A stretch of 64,000 bases of DNA from Parietaria judaica (Eukaryota; Streptophyta; Magnoliopsida; Rosales; Urticaceae): assembly GCA_954871525.1 (NCBI GenBank), contig OX940870.1, forward strand, positions 17,763,501-17,827,500. The letters run 5' to 3'. The translations under genes were made by a program, and so were the position numbers. Shown here piece by piece: positions 20,799-34,200 of this stretch. The notes beneath the pieces are model-generated. The model was not told the DNA's origin. It did not search any database and saw only the letters and a list, made by a program, of their open reading frames with translations. Numbering within the stretch: position 1 is the first letter of the stretch; every line of letters begins with the position of its first letter.

Positions 20799-23700
20799 TT
20801 GACGCTCTCCAAAAACCCTTTTTCACCAATTAATGCGTGCTCCAAAAAAAAACTGAGTCTTTTTCCCATTTTACGCAAAACAACTCTAATTAAACGATAT
20901 TTTAAACAAAAAATGAACTTCAAATTGTTATTAATGTGTATTTATACCACATTTACTTATTTTAATCCTCAAATCGCGAAGCACTATCTCGTAGTTTCAA
21001 TACCAAGCATTTAACGGGTTAAAATCATTGCAGGAAAGTGTTAAAAATTGGTTTTCTTACGAGAGCAAATACGATGTGTTGCTAGAAATTTATTTGGGTG
21101 GTATTATTACAAATTGGGTAATTTTTGGCATTAAAAGTTTTTGACGCTCTCCAAAAACCCTTTTTCACCAATTAATACGTGTTCGAAAAAAAAACTGAGT
21201 CTTTTTCCCATTTTACGCAAAACAACCCTAATTAAACGATATTTTAAACAAAAAATGAACTTCAAATTCTTAGTAATGTGTATTTATACCACATTAACTT
21301 ATTTTAATCCCTAAATCGTGAAGCACTATCTCGTAGTTTCAATACCAAGCATATAACGTGTTAAAATCATTGCCGAAAAGTGTTAAAAATTGGTTTTCTT
21401 ACGAGAGCAAATACGATGCGTTGATGATGAATTTTCAGTTGCTAGACCATTATTTGGGTGGTATTATTAAAAAATGGGTTATTTTTTACATTAAGAGTTT
21501 TTGACGCTCTCCAAAAACCTTGTCTCACTAATTAATGCATGATCCAAAAAAAACTGAGTCTTTTTCTCATTTTACGCAAAACAACCCTAATTAAACGATA
21601 TTTTAAACAAAAAATGAACTTCAAATTCTTAGTAATGTGTATTTATACCACATTTACTTATTTTAATCCCTAAATCGCGAAGCACTAGCTCGTAGTTTCA
21701 ATACAAAGATTTAACGGGTTAAAGTCATTACCGTAAAGTGTTAAAATTGGTTTTCTTACGAGAGCAAATACGATGCGTTCATGATGAAATTTCAGTTGCT
21801 AGACCTTTCTTTGGGTGGTATTATTACAAATTGGGTTATTTTTTGCGTTAAAAGTATTTGACGCTCTCCAAAAACCCTTTTTCACCAATTAATGCGTGCT
21901 CCAAAAAAAAACTGAGTCTTTTTCCCATTTTACGCAAAACAACTCTAATTAAACGATATTTTAAACAAAAAATGAACTTAAAATTGTTATTAATGTGTAT
22001 TTATACCACATTTACTTATTTTAATCCTCAAATCGCGAAGCACTATCTCGTAGTTTCAATACCAAGCATTTAACGGGTTAAAATCATTGCAGGAAAGTGT
22101 TAAAAATTGGTTTTCTTACGAGAGCAAATACGATGTTTTGCTAGAAATTTATTTGGGTGGTATTATTACAAATTGGGTAATTTTTGGCATTAAAAGTTTT
22201 TGACGCCCTCCAAAAACCCTTTTTCACCAATTAATGCGTGTTCGAAAAAAAACTGAGTCTTTTTCCCATTTTACGCAAAACAACCCTAATTAAACGATAT
22301 TTTAAACAAAAAATGAACTTCAAATTCTTAGTAATGTGTATTTATACCACATTTACTTATTTTAATCCCTAAATCGCGAAGCACTATCTTGTAGTTTCAA
22401 TACCAAGCATTTAACGGGTTAAAATCATTGCCGAAAAGTGTTAAAAATTGGTTTCCTTACGAGAGCAAATACGATGTGTTCATGATGAAATTTCAGTTGC
22501 TAGACCTTTATTTAAGTGGTATTATTAAAAATTGGGTTATTTTTGGCATTAAAAGTATTTGACGTTCTCCAAAAACCCTTTTTCACCAATTAATGCATGC
22601 TTCAAATAAAAACTGAGTCTTTTTCCCAATTTACGCAAAACAACCCTAATTAAACGATATTTTAAACAAAAAATGAACTTCAAATTCTTAGTAATCTGTA
22701 TTTATACCACATTTTCTTATTTTAATCCCTAAATCGCGAAGCACTAGCTCGTAGTTTCAATACCAAGATTTAACGGGTTAAAATCATTACCGTAAAGTGT
22801 TAAAAAAGTGTTTTCTTACGAGAGCAAATACGATGCGTTCATGATGAAATTTCAGTTGCTAGACCTTTCTTTGGGTGGTATTATTACAAATTGGGTTATT
22901 TTTTGCGTTAAAAGTATTTGACGCTCTCCAAAAACCCTTTTTCACCAATTAATGCGTGCTCCAAAAAAAAACTGAGTCTTTTTCCCATTTTACGCAAAAC
23001 AAGTCTAATTAAACGATATTTTAAACAAAAAATGAACTTCAAATTGTTATTAATGTGTATTTATACCACATTTACTTATTTTAATCCTCAAATCGCGAAG
23101 CACTATCTCGTAGTTTCAATACCAAGCATTTAACGGGTTAAAATCATTGCAGGAAAGTGTTAAAAATTGGTTTTCTTACGAGAGCAAATACGATGTGTTT
23201 CTAGAAATTTATTTGGGTGGTATTATTACAAATTGGGTAATTTTTGGCATTAAAAGTTTTTGACGCTCTCCAAAAACCCTTTTTCACCAATTAATGCGTG
23301 TTCGAAAAAAAACTGAGTCTTTTTCCCATTTTACGCAAAACAACCGTAATTAAACGATATTTTAAACAAAAAATGAACTTCAAATTCTTAGTAATGTGTA
23401 TTTATACCACATTAACTTATTTAAATCCCTAAATCGTGAAGCACTATCTCGTAGTTTCAATACCAAGCATTTAACGTGTTAAAATCATTTCCGAAAAGTG
23501 TTAAAAATTGGTTTTCTTACGAGAGCAAATACGATGCGTTCATGATGAATTTTCAGTTGCTAGACCATTATTTGGGTGGTATTATTAAAAAATGGGTTCT
23601 TTTTTACATTAAAAGTTCTTGACGCTCTCCAAAAACCCTGTCTCACAAATTAATGCATGCTCCAAAAAAAACTGAGTCTTTTTCTCATTTTACGCAAAAC

Positions 23701-26700
23701 AACCCTAATTAAACGATATTTTAAACAAAAAATGAACTTCAAATTCTTAGTAATGTGTATTTATACCACATTTACTTATTTTAATCCCTAAATCGCGAAG
23801 CACTAGCTCGTAGTTTCAATACAAAGATTTAACGGGTTAAAGTCATTACCGTAAAGTGTTAAAAATTGGTTTTCTTACGAGAGCAAATACGATGCGTTCA
23901 TGATGAAATTTCAGTTGCTAGACCTTTCTTTGGGTGGTATTATTACAAATTGGGTTATTTTTTGCGTTAAAAGTATTTGACGCTCTCCAAAAACCCTTTT
24001 TCACCAATTAATGCGTGCTCCAAAAAAAAACTGAGTCTTTTTCCCATTTTACGCAAAACAACTCTAATTAAACGATATTTTAAACAAAAAATGAACTTAA
24101 AATTGTTATTAATGTGTATTTATACCACATTTACTTATTTTAATCCTCAAATCGCGAAGCACTATCTCGTAGTTTCAATACCAAGCATTTAACGGGTTAA
24201 AATCATTGCAGGAAAGTGTTAAAAATTGGTTTTCTTACGAGAGCAAATACGATGTTTTTCTAGAAATTTATTTGGGTGGTATTATTACAAATTGGGTAAT
24301 TTTTGGCATTAAAAGTTTTTGACGCTCTCCAAAAACCCTTTTTCACCAATTAATGCGTGTTCGAAAAAAAACTGAGTCTTTTTCCCATTTTACGCAAAAC
24401 AACCCTAATTAAACGATATTTTAAACAAAAAATGAACTTCAAATTCTTAGTAATGTGTATTTATACCACATTTACTTATTTTAATCCCTAAATCGCGAAG
24501 CACTATCTTGTAGTTTCAATACCAAGCATTTAACGGGTTAAAATCATTGCCGAAAAGTGTTAAAAATTGGTTTCCTTACGAGAGCAAATACGATGCGTTC
24601 ATGATGAAATTTCAGTTGCTAGACCTTTATTTAAGTGGTATTATTAAAAATTGGGTTATTTTTGGCATTAAAAGTATTTGACGTTCTCCAAAAACCCTTT
24701 TTCACCAATTAGTGCATGCTTCAAATAAAAACTGAGTCTTTTTCCCAATTTACGCAAAACAACCCTAATTAAACGATATTTTAAACAAAAAATGAACTTC
24801 AAATTCTTAGTAATCTGTATTTATACCACATTTACTTATTTTAATCCCTAAATCGCGAAGCACTAGCTCGTAGTTTCAATACCAAGATTTAACGGGTTAA
24901 AATCATTACCGTAAAGTGTTAAAAAAGTGTTTTCTTACGAGAGCAAATACGATGCGTTCATGATGAAATTTCAGTTGCTAGACCTTTCTTTGGGTGGTAT
25001 TATTACAAATTGGGTTATTTTTTGCGTTAAAAGTATTTGACGCTCTCCAAAAACCCTTTTTCACCAATTAATGCGTGCTCCAAAAAAAAACTGAGTCTTT
25101 TTCCCATTTTACGCAAAACAAGTCTAATTAAACGATATTTTAAACAAAAAAATGAACTTCAAATTGTTATTAATGTGTATTTATACCACATTTACTTATT
25201 TTAATCCTCAAATCGCGAAGCACTATCTCGTAGTTTCAATACCAAGCATTTAACGGGTTAAAATCATTGCAGGAAAGTGTTAAAAATTGGTTTTCTTACG
25301 AGAGCAAATACGATGTGTTGCTAGAAATTTATTTGGGTGGTATTATTAGAAATTGGGTAATTTTTGGCATTAAAAGTTTTTGACGCTCTCCAAAAACCCT
25401 TTTTCACCAATTAATGCGTGTTCGAAAAAAAACTGAGTCTTTTTCCCATTTTACGCAAAACAACCCTAATTAAACGATATTTTAAACAAAAAATGAACTT
25501 CAAATTTTTAGTAATGTGTATTTATACCACATTAACTTATTTTAATCCCTAAATCGTGAAGTACTATCTCGTAGTTAAATACCAAGCATTTAACAGGTTA
25601 AAGTCATTGCCGAAAAGTGTTAAAAATTGGTTTTCTTACGAGAGCAAATACGCTGCGTTCATGATGAAATTTCAGTTGCTAGACCTTATTTTAAGTGGTA
25701 TTATTACAAATTGGGTTATTTTTGGCATTAAAAGTATTTGACGTTCTCCAAAAACCCTTTTTCACCAATTAATGCTTGCTTCAAATAAAATCTGAGTCTT
25801 TTTCCCAATTTACGCAAAACAACCCTAATTAAACGATATTTTAAACAAAAAATGAACTTCAAATTCTTAGTAATCTGTATTTATACCACATTTACTTATT
25901 TTAATCCCTAAATCGCGAAGCACTAGCTCGTAGTTTCAATACCAAGATTTAACGGGTTAAAATCATTACCTTAAAGTGTTAAAAAAGTGTTTTCTTACGA
26001 GAGCAAATACGATGCGTTCATGATGAAATTTCAGTTGCTACACCTTTCTTTGGGTGGTATTATTACAAATTGGGTTATTTTTTGCGTTAAAAGTATTTGA
26101 CGCTCTCCAAAAACCCTTTTTCACCAATTAATGCGTGCTCCAAAAAAAAACTGAGTCTTTTTCTCATTTTACGCAAAAAACTCTAATTAAACGATATTTT
26201 AAACAAAAAATGAACTTCAAATTGTTATTAATGTGTATTTATACCACATTTACTTATTTTAATCCTCAAATCGCGAAGCACTATCTCGTAGTTTCAATAC
26301 CAAGCATTTAACGGGTTAAAATCATTGCAGGAAAGTGTTAAAAATTGGTTTTCTTACGAGAGCAAATACGATGTGTTGCTAGAAATTTATTTGGGTGGTA
26401 TTATTACAAATTGGGTAATTTTTGGCATTAAAAGTCTTTGACGCTCTCCAAAAACCCTTTTTCACCAATTAATGCGTGTTCGAAAAAAAACTGAGTCTTT
26501 TTCCCATTTTACGCAAAACAACCCTAATTAAACGATATTTTAAACAAAAAATGAACTTCAAATTCTTAGTAATGTGTATTTATACCACATTAACTTATTT
26601 TAATCCCTAAATCGTGAAGCACTATCTCGTAGTTTCAATACCAAGCATATAACGTGTTAAAATCATTGCCGAAAAGTGTTAAAAATTGGTTTTCTTACGA

Positions 26701-27155
26701 GAGCAAATACGATGCGTTGATGATGAATTTTCAGTTGCTAGACCTTTATTTAAGTGGTATTATTACAAATTGGGTTATTTTTGGCATTAAAAGTATTTGA
26801 CGTTCTCGAAAAACCCTTTTTCACCAATTAATGCATGCTTCAAATAAAAACTGAGTCTTTTTCCCAATATACGCAAAACAACCCTAATTAAACGATATTT
26901 TAAACAAAAAATGAACTTCAAATTCTTAGTAATCTGTATTTATACCACATTTACTTATTTTAATCCCTAAATTGCGAAGCACTAGCTCGTAGTTTCAATA
27001 CCAAGATTTAACGGGTTAAAATCATTACCGTAAAGTGTTAAAAAAGTGTTTTCTTACGAGAGCAAATACGATGCGTTCATGATGAAATTTCAGTTGCTAG
27101 ACCTTTCTTTGGGTGGTATTATTACAAATTGGGTTATTTTTTGCGTTAAAAGTAT
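20799..27155 (+). repeat. Alternating type II and intermediate/type I trimers, six units
   Basis: Units 20799 (C-E-F), 21858 (C-beta*-gamma), 22918 (C-E-F), 23977 (C-beta*-gamma), 25037 (C-beta-gamma) and 26097 (C-E/A-gamma). Beta* has GTAGTTTCAATACC and TTGGTTTCC but the TTTAAGTGG tail. Units 21858 and 23977 share AACTTAAAATTG, and units 22918 and 25037 share CAAGTCTAATT. This is a two-unit periodicity of about 2119 bp laid over the trimer. Confidence 0.9.
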
Positions 27156-27497
27156 TTGACGCTCTCCAAAAACCCTTTTTCACCAATTAATACGTGCTCC
27201 AAAAAAAAACTGAGTCTTTTTCCCATTTTACGCAAAACAACTCTAATTAAACGATATTTTAAACAAAAAATGAACTTCAAATTGTTATTAATGTGTATTT
27301 ATACCACATTTACTTATTTTAATCCTCAAATCGCGAAGCACTATCTCGTAGTTTCAATACCAAGCATTTAACGGGTTAAAATCATTGCAGGAAAGTGTTA
27401 AAAATTGGTTTTCTTACGAGAGCAAATACGATGTGTTGCTAGAAATTTATTTGGGTGGTATTATTACAAATTGGGTAATTTTTGGCATTAAAAGTTT
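27156..27497 (+). repeat. Representative trimer monomer C (342 bp)
   Basis: Short form with GCTCCAAAAAAAAACTGAG, TTGTTATTAATGTG, CCTCAAATCGCG, GCAGGAAAGTG and GTGTTGCTAGAAATTTATT. It differs from pentamer C at TTAATGTG versus TTAATTTG and CTCGTAG versus CTTGTAG. This copy carries AATACGTGC instead of AATGCGTGC, a change shared only with the unit at 35627. Confidence 0.93.
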
Positions 27498-27855
27498 TTG
27501 ACGCTCTCCAAAAACCCTTTTTCACCAATTAATGCGTGTTCGAAAAAAAACTGAGTCTTTTTCCCATTTTCCGCAAAACAACCCTAATTAAACGATATTT
27601 TAAACAAAAAATGAACTTCAAATTCTTAGTAATGTGTATTTATACCAATTTAACTTATTTTAATCCCTAAATCGTGAAGCACTATCTCGTAGTTAAATAC
27701 CAAGCATTTAACAGGTTAAAATCATTGCCGAAAAGTGTTAAAAATTGGTTTTCTTACGAGAGCAAATACGCTGCGTTCATGATGAAATTTCAGTTGCTAG
27801 ACCTTTATTTAAGTGGTATTATTACAAATTGGGTTATTTTTGGCATTAAAAGTAT
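27498..27855 (+). repeat. Representative trimer monomer beta (358 bp), E-head/A-tail hybrid
   Basis: The head is E-like (GTGTTCGAAAAA, TTTAACTTATTTT at the CATTAAC position, AATCGTGAAGC). The tail is A-like (GTAGTTAAATACC, TTTAACAGGTTAAA, GCTGCGTTCATGATG, TTTAAGTGG). The switch lies between about +150 and +190. Many betas read ACCAATTTAAC, a private change later spread through the block. A 61-codon open frame spans the tail, usually from GTG and in three copies from ATG; I regard it as incidental. Confidence 0.9.
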
Positions 27856-28214
27856 TTGACGTTCTCCAAAAACCCTTTTTCACCAATTAATGCATGCTTC
27901 AAATAAAAACTGAGTCTTTTTCCCAATTTACGCAAAACAACCCTAATTAAACGATATTTTAAACAAAAAATGAACTTAAAATTCTTAGTAATCTGTATTT
28001 ATACCACATTTACTTATTTTAATCCCTAAATCGCGAAGCACTAGCTCGTAGTTTCAATACCAAGATTTAACGGGTTAAAATCATTACCGTAAAGTGTTAA
28101 AAAAGTGTTTTCTTACGAGAGCAAATACGACGCGTTCATGATGAAATTTCAGTTGCTAGACCTTTCTTTGGGTGGTATTATTACAAATTGGGTTATTTTT
28201 TGCGTTAAAAGTAT
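27856..28214 (+). repeat. Representative trimer monomer gamma (359 bp), B counterpart
   Basis: GCTTCAAATAAAAACTGAG, TTTTTCCCAATTTACGC, GTAATCTGTATTT, CACTAGCTCG, AAGATTTAACGGG, TTACCGTAAAGTGTTAAAAAAGTG, CTTTCTTTGGGTGG and a TTTTTTGCGTTAAAAG end. These match pentamer B apart from TAATCTG and the AAAGTG change. Confidence 0.92.
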
Positions 28215-31200
28215 TTGACGCTCTCCAAAAACCCTTTTTCACCAATTAATGCGTGCTCCAAAAAAAAACTGAGTCTTTTTCCCATTTTACGCAAAACAAC
28301 TCTAATTAAACGATATTTTAAACAAAAAATGAACTTCAAATTGTTATTAATGTGTATTTATACCACATTTACTTATTTTAATCCTCAAATCGCGAAGCAC
28401 TATCTCGTAGTTTCAATACCAAGCATTTAACGGGTTAAAATTATTGGAGGAAGTGTTAAAAATTAGTTTTCTTACGAGAGCAAATACGATGTGTTGCTAG
28501 AAATTTATTTGGGTGGTATTATTAAAAATTGGGTAATTTTTGGCATTAAAAGTTTTGACGCTCTCCAAAAACCCTTTTTCACCAATTAATGCGTGTTCGA
28601 AAAAAAACTGAGTCTTTTTCCCATTTTACGCAAAACAACCCTAATTAAACGATATTTTAAACAAAAAATGAACTTCAAATTCTTAGTAATGTGTATTTAT
28701 ACCACATTAACTTATTTTAATCCCTAAATCGTGAAGCACTATCTCGTAGTTAAATACCAAGCATTTAACAGGTTAAAATCATTGCCGAAAAGTGTTAAAA
28801 ATTGGTTTTCTTACGAGAGCAAATACGCTGCGTTCATGACGAAATTTCAGTTGCTAGACCTTTATTTAAGTGGTATTATTACAAATTGGGTTATTTTTGG
28901 CATTAAAAGTATTTGACGTTCTCCAAAAACCCTTTTTAACCAATTAATGCATGCTTCAAATAAAAACTGAGTCTTTTTCCCAATTTACGCAAAACAACCC
29001 TAATTAAACGATATTTTAAACAAAAAATGAACTTCAAATTCTTAGTAATCTGTATTTATACCACATTTACTTATTTTAATCCCTAAATCGCGAAGCACTA
29101 GCTCGTAGTTTCAATACCAAGATTTAACGGGTTAAAATCATTACCGTAAAGTGTTAAAAAAGTGTTTTCTTACGAGAGCAAATACGATGCGTTCATGATG
29201 AAATTTCAGTTGCTAGACCTTTCTTTGGGTGGTATTATTACAAATTGGGTTATTTTTTGCGTTAAAAGTATTTGACGCTCTCCAAAAACCCTTTTTCACC
29301 AATTAATGCGTGCTCCAAAAAAAAACTGAGTCTTTTTCCCATTTTACGCAAAACAACTCTAATTAAACGATATTTTAAACAAAAAATGAACTTCAAATTG
29401 TTATTAATGTGTATTTATACCACATTTACTTATTTTAATCCTCAAATCGCGAAGCACTATCTCGTAGTTTCAATACCAAGCATTTAACGGGTTAAAATCA
29501 TTGCAGGAAAGTGTTAAAAATTGGTTTTCTTACGAGAGCAAATACGATGTGTTGCTAGAAATTTATTTGGGCGGTATTATTACAAATTGGGTAATTTTTG
29601 GCATTAAAAGTTTTTGAAGCTCTCCAAAAACCCTTTTTCACCAATTAATGCGTGTTCGAAAAAAAACTGAGTCTTTTTCCCATTTTACGCAAAACAACCC
29701 TAATTAAACGATATTTTAAACAAAAAATGAACTTCAAATTCTTAGTAATGTGTATTTATACCAATTTAACTTATTTTAATCCCTAAATCGTGAAGCACTA
29801 TCTCGTAGTTAAATACCAAGCATTTAACAGGTTAAAATCATTGCCGAAAAGTGTTAAAAATTGGTTTTCTTACGAGAGCAAATACGCTGCGTTCATGATG
29901 AAATTTCAGTTGCTAGACCTTTATTTAAGTGGTATTATTACAAATTGGGTTATTTTTGGCATTAAAAGTATTTGACGTTCTCCAAAAACCCTTTTTAACC
30001 AATTAATGCATGCTTCAAATAAAAACTGAGTCTTTTTCCCAATTTACGCAAAACAACCCTAATTAAACGATATTTTAAACAAAAAATGAACTTCAAATTC
30101 TTAGTAATCTGTATTTATACCACATTTACTTATTTTAATCCCTAAATCGCGAAGCACTAGCTCGTAGTTTCAATACCAAGATTTAACGGGTTAAAATCAT
30201 TACCGTAAAGTGTTAAAAAAGTGTTTTCTTACGAGAGCAAATACGATGCGTTCATGATGAAATTTCAGTTGCTAGACCTTTCTTTGGGTGGTATTATTAT
30301 AAATTGGGTTATTTTTTGCATTAAAAGTATTTGACGCTCTCCAAAAACCCTTTTTCACCAATTAATGCGTGCTCCAAAAAAAACTGAGTCTTTTTCCCAT
30401 TTTACGCAAAACAACTCTAATTAAACGATATTTTAAACAAAAAATGAACTTCAAATTGTTATTAATGTGTATTTATACCACATTTACTTATTTTAATCCT
30501 CAAATCGCGAAGCACTATCTCGTAGTTTCAATACCAAGCATTTAACGGGTTAAAATCATTGCAGGAAAGTGTTAAAAATTGGTTTTCTTACGAGAGCAAA
30601 TACGATGTGTTGCTAGAAATTTATTTGGGTGGTATTATTACAAATTGGGTAATTTTTGGCATTAAAAGTTTTTGACGCTCTCCAAAAACCCTTTTTCACC
30701 AATTAATGCGTGTTCGAAAAAAAACTGAGTCTTTTTCCCATTTTACGCAAAACAACCCTAATTAAACGATATTTTAAACAAAAAATGAACTTCAAATTCT
30801 TAGTAATGTGTATTTATACCAATTTAACTTATTTTAATCCCTAAATCGTGAAGCACTATCTCGTAGTTAAATACCAAGCATTTAACAGGTTAAAATCATT
30901 GCTGAAAAGTGTTAAAAATTGGTTTTCTTACGAGAGCAAATACGCTGCGTTCATGATGAAATTTCAGTTGCTAGACCTTTATTTAAGTGGTATTATTACA
31001 AATTGGGTTATTTTTGGCATTAAAAGTATTTGACGTTCTCCAAAAACCCTTTTTCACCAATTAATGCATGCTTCAAATAAAAACTGAGTCTTTTTCCCAA
31101 TTTACGCAAAACAACCCTAATTAAACGATATTTTAAACAAAAAATGAACTTAAAATTCTTAGTAATCTGTATTTATACCACATTTACTTATTTTAATCCT

Positions 31201-34200
31201 TAAATCGCGAAGCACTAGCTCGTAGTTTCAATACCAAGATTTAACGGGTTAAAATCATTACCGTAAAGTGTTAAAAAAGTGTTTTCTTACGAGAGCAAAT
31301 ACGATGCGTTCATGATGAAATTTCAGTTGCTAGACCTTTCTTTGGGTGGTATTATTACAAATTGGGTTATTTTTTGCGTTAAAAGTATTTGACGCTTTCC
31401 AAAAACCCTTTTTCACCAATTAATGCGTGCTCCAAAAAAAAACTGAGTCTTTTTCCCATTTTACGCAAAACAACTCTAATTAAACGATATTTTAAACAAA
31501 AAATGAACTTCAAATTGTTATTAATGTGGATTTATACCACATTTACTTATTTTAATCCTCAAATCGCGAAGCACTATCTCGTAGTTTCAATACCAAGCAT
31601 TTAACGGGTTAAAATCATTGCAGGAAAGTGTTAAAAATTGGTTTTCTTACGAGAGCAAATACGATGTGTTGCTAGAAATTTATTTGGGTGGTATTATTAC
31701 AAATTGGGTAATTTTTGGCATTAAAAGTTTTTGAAGCTCTCCAAAAACCCTTTTTCACCAATTAATGCGTGTTCGAAAAAAAACTGAGTCTTTTTCCCAT
31801 TTTACGCAAAACAACCCTAATTAAACGATATTTTAAACAAAAAATGAACTTCAAATTCTTAGTAATGTGTATTTATACCAATTTAACTTATTTTAATCCC
31901 TAAATCGTGAAGCACTATCTCGTAGTTAAATACCAAGCATTTAACAGGTTAAAATCATTGCCGAAAAGTGTTAAAAATTGGTTTTCTTACGAGAGCAAAT
32001 ACGCTGCGTTCATGATGAAATTTCAGTTGCTAGACCTTTATTTAAGTGGTATTATTACAAATTGGGTTATTTTTGGCATTAAAAGTATTTGACGTTCTCC
32101 AAAAACCCTTTTTAACCAATTAATGCATGCTTCAAATAAAAAATGAGTCTTTTTCCCAATTTACGCAAAACAACCCTAATTAAACGATATTTTAAACAAA
32201 AAATGAACTTCAAATTCTTAGTAATCTGTATTTATACCACATTTACTTATTTTAATCCCTAAATCGCGAAGCACTAGCTCGTAGTTTCAATACCAAGATT
32301 TAACGTGTTAAAATCATTACCGTAAAGTGTTAAAAAAGTGTTTTCTTACGAGAGCAAATACGATGCGTTCATGATGAAATTTCAGTTGCTAGACCTTTCT
32401 TTGGGTGGTATTATTACAAATTGGGTTATTTTTTGCGTTAAAAGTATTTGACGCTCTCCAAAAACCCTTTTTCACCAATTAATGCGTGCTCCAAAAAAAA
32501 ACTGAGTCTTTTTCCCATTTTACGCAAAACAACTCTAATTAAACGATATTTTAAACAAAAAATGAACTTCAAATTGTTATTAATGTGTATTTATACCACA
32601 TTTACTTATTTTAATCCTCAAATCGCGAATCACTATCTCGTAGTTTCAATACCAAGCATTTAACGGGTTAAAATCATTGCAGGAAAGTGTTAAAAATTGG
32701 TTTTCTTACGAGAGCAAATACGATGTTTTGCTAGAAATTTATTTGGGTGGTATTATTACAAATTGGGTAATTTTTGGCATTAAAAGTTTTTGACGCTCTC
32801 CAAAAACCCTTTTTCACCAATTAATGCGTGTTCGAAAAAAAACTGAGTCTTTTTCCCATTTTACGCAAAACAACCCTAATTAAACGATATTTTAAACAAA
32901 AAATGAACTTCAAATTCTTAGTAATGTGTATTTATACCACATTAACTTATTTTAATCCCTAAATCGTGAAGCACTATCTCGTAGTTTCAATACCAAGCAT
33001 ATAACGTGTTAAAATCATTGCCGAAAAGTGTTAAAAATTGGTTTTCTTACGAGAGCAAATACGCTGCGTTCATGATGAAATTTCAGTTGCTAGACCTTTA
33101 TTTAAGTGGTATTATTACAAATTGGGTTATTTTTGGCATTAAAAGTATTTGACGTTCTCCAAAAACCCTTTTTAACCAATTAATGCATGCTTCAAATAAA
33201 AAATGAGTCTTTTTCCCAATTTACGCAAAACAACCCTAATTAAACGATATTTTAAACAAAAAATGAACTTCAAATTCTTAGTAATCTGTATTTATACCAC
33301 ATTTACTTATTTTAATCCCTAAATCGCGAAGCACTAGCTCGTAGTTTCAATACCAAGATTTAACGTGTTAAAATCATTACCGTAAAGTGTTAAAAAAGTG
33401 TTTTCTTACGAGAGCAAATACGATGCGTTCATGATGAAATTTCAGTTGCTAGACCTTTCTTTGGGTGGTATTATTACAAATTGGGTTATTTTTTGCGTTA
33501 AAAGTATTTGACGCTCTCCAAAAACCCTTTTTCACCAATTAATGCGTGCTCCAAAAAAAAACTGAGTCTTTTTCCCATTTTACGCAAAACAACTCTAATT
33601 AAACGATATTTTAAACAAAAAATGAACTTCAAATTGTTATTAATGTGGATTTATACCACATTTACTTATTTTAATCCTCAAATCGCGAAGCACTATCTCG
33701 TAGTTTCAATACCAAGCATTTAACGGGTTAAAATCATTGCAGGAAAGTGTTAAAAATTGGTTTTCTTACGAGAGCAAATACGATGTGTTGCTAGAAATTT
33801 ATTTGGGTGGTATTATTACAAATTGGGTAATTTTTGGCATTAAAAGTTTTTGAAGCTCTCCAAAAACCCTTTTTCACCAATTAATGCGTGTTCGAAAAAA
33901 AACTGAGTCTTTTTCCCATTTTACGCAAAACAACCCTAATTAAACGATATTTTAAACAAAAAATGAACTTCAAATTCTTAGTAATGTGTATTTATACCAA
34001 TTTAACTTATTTTAATCCCTAAATCGTGAAGCACTATCTCGTAGTTAAATACCAAGCATTTAACAGGTTAAAATCATTGCCGAAAAGTGTTAAAAATTGG
34101 TTTTCTTACGAGAGCAAATACGCTGCGTTCATGATGAAATTTCAGTTGCTAGACCTTTATTTAAGTGGTATTATTACAAATTGGGTTATTTTTGGCATTA

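Noticed and set aside
27674..27859. 61-codon open frame in beta monomers (GTG, in three copies ATG)
   Set aside because: Same reasoning: repeated by homogenisation. The ATG arises from one CGTG to CATG change that spread by duplication. No upstream signal or known domain is recognisable.
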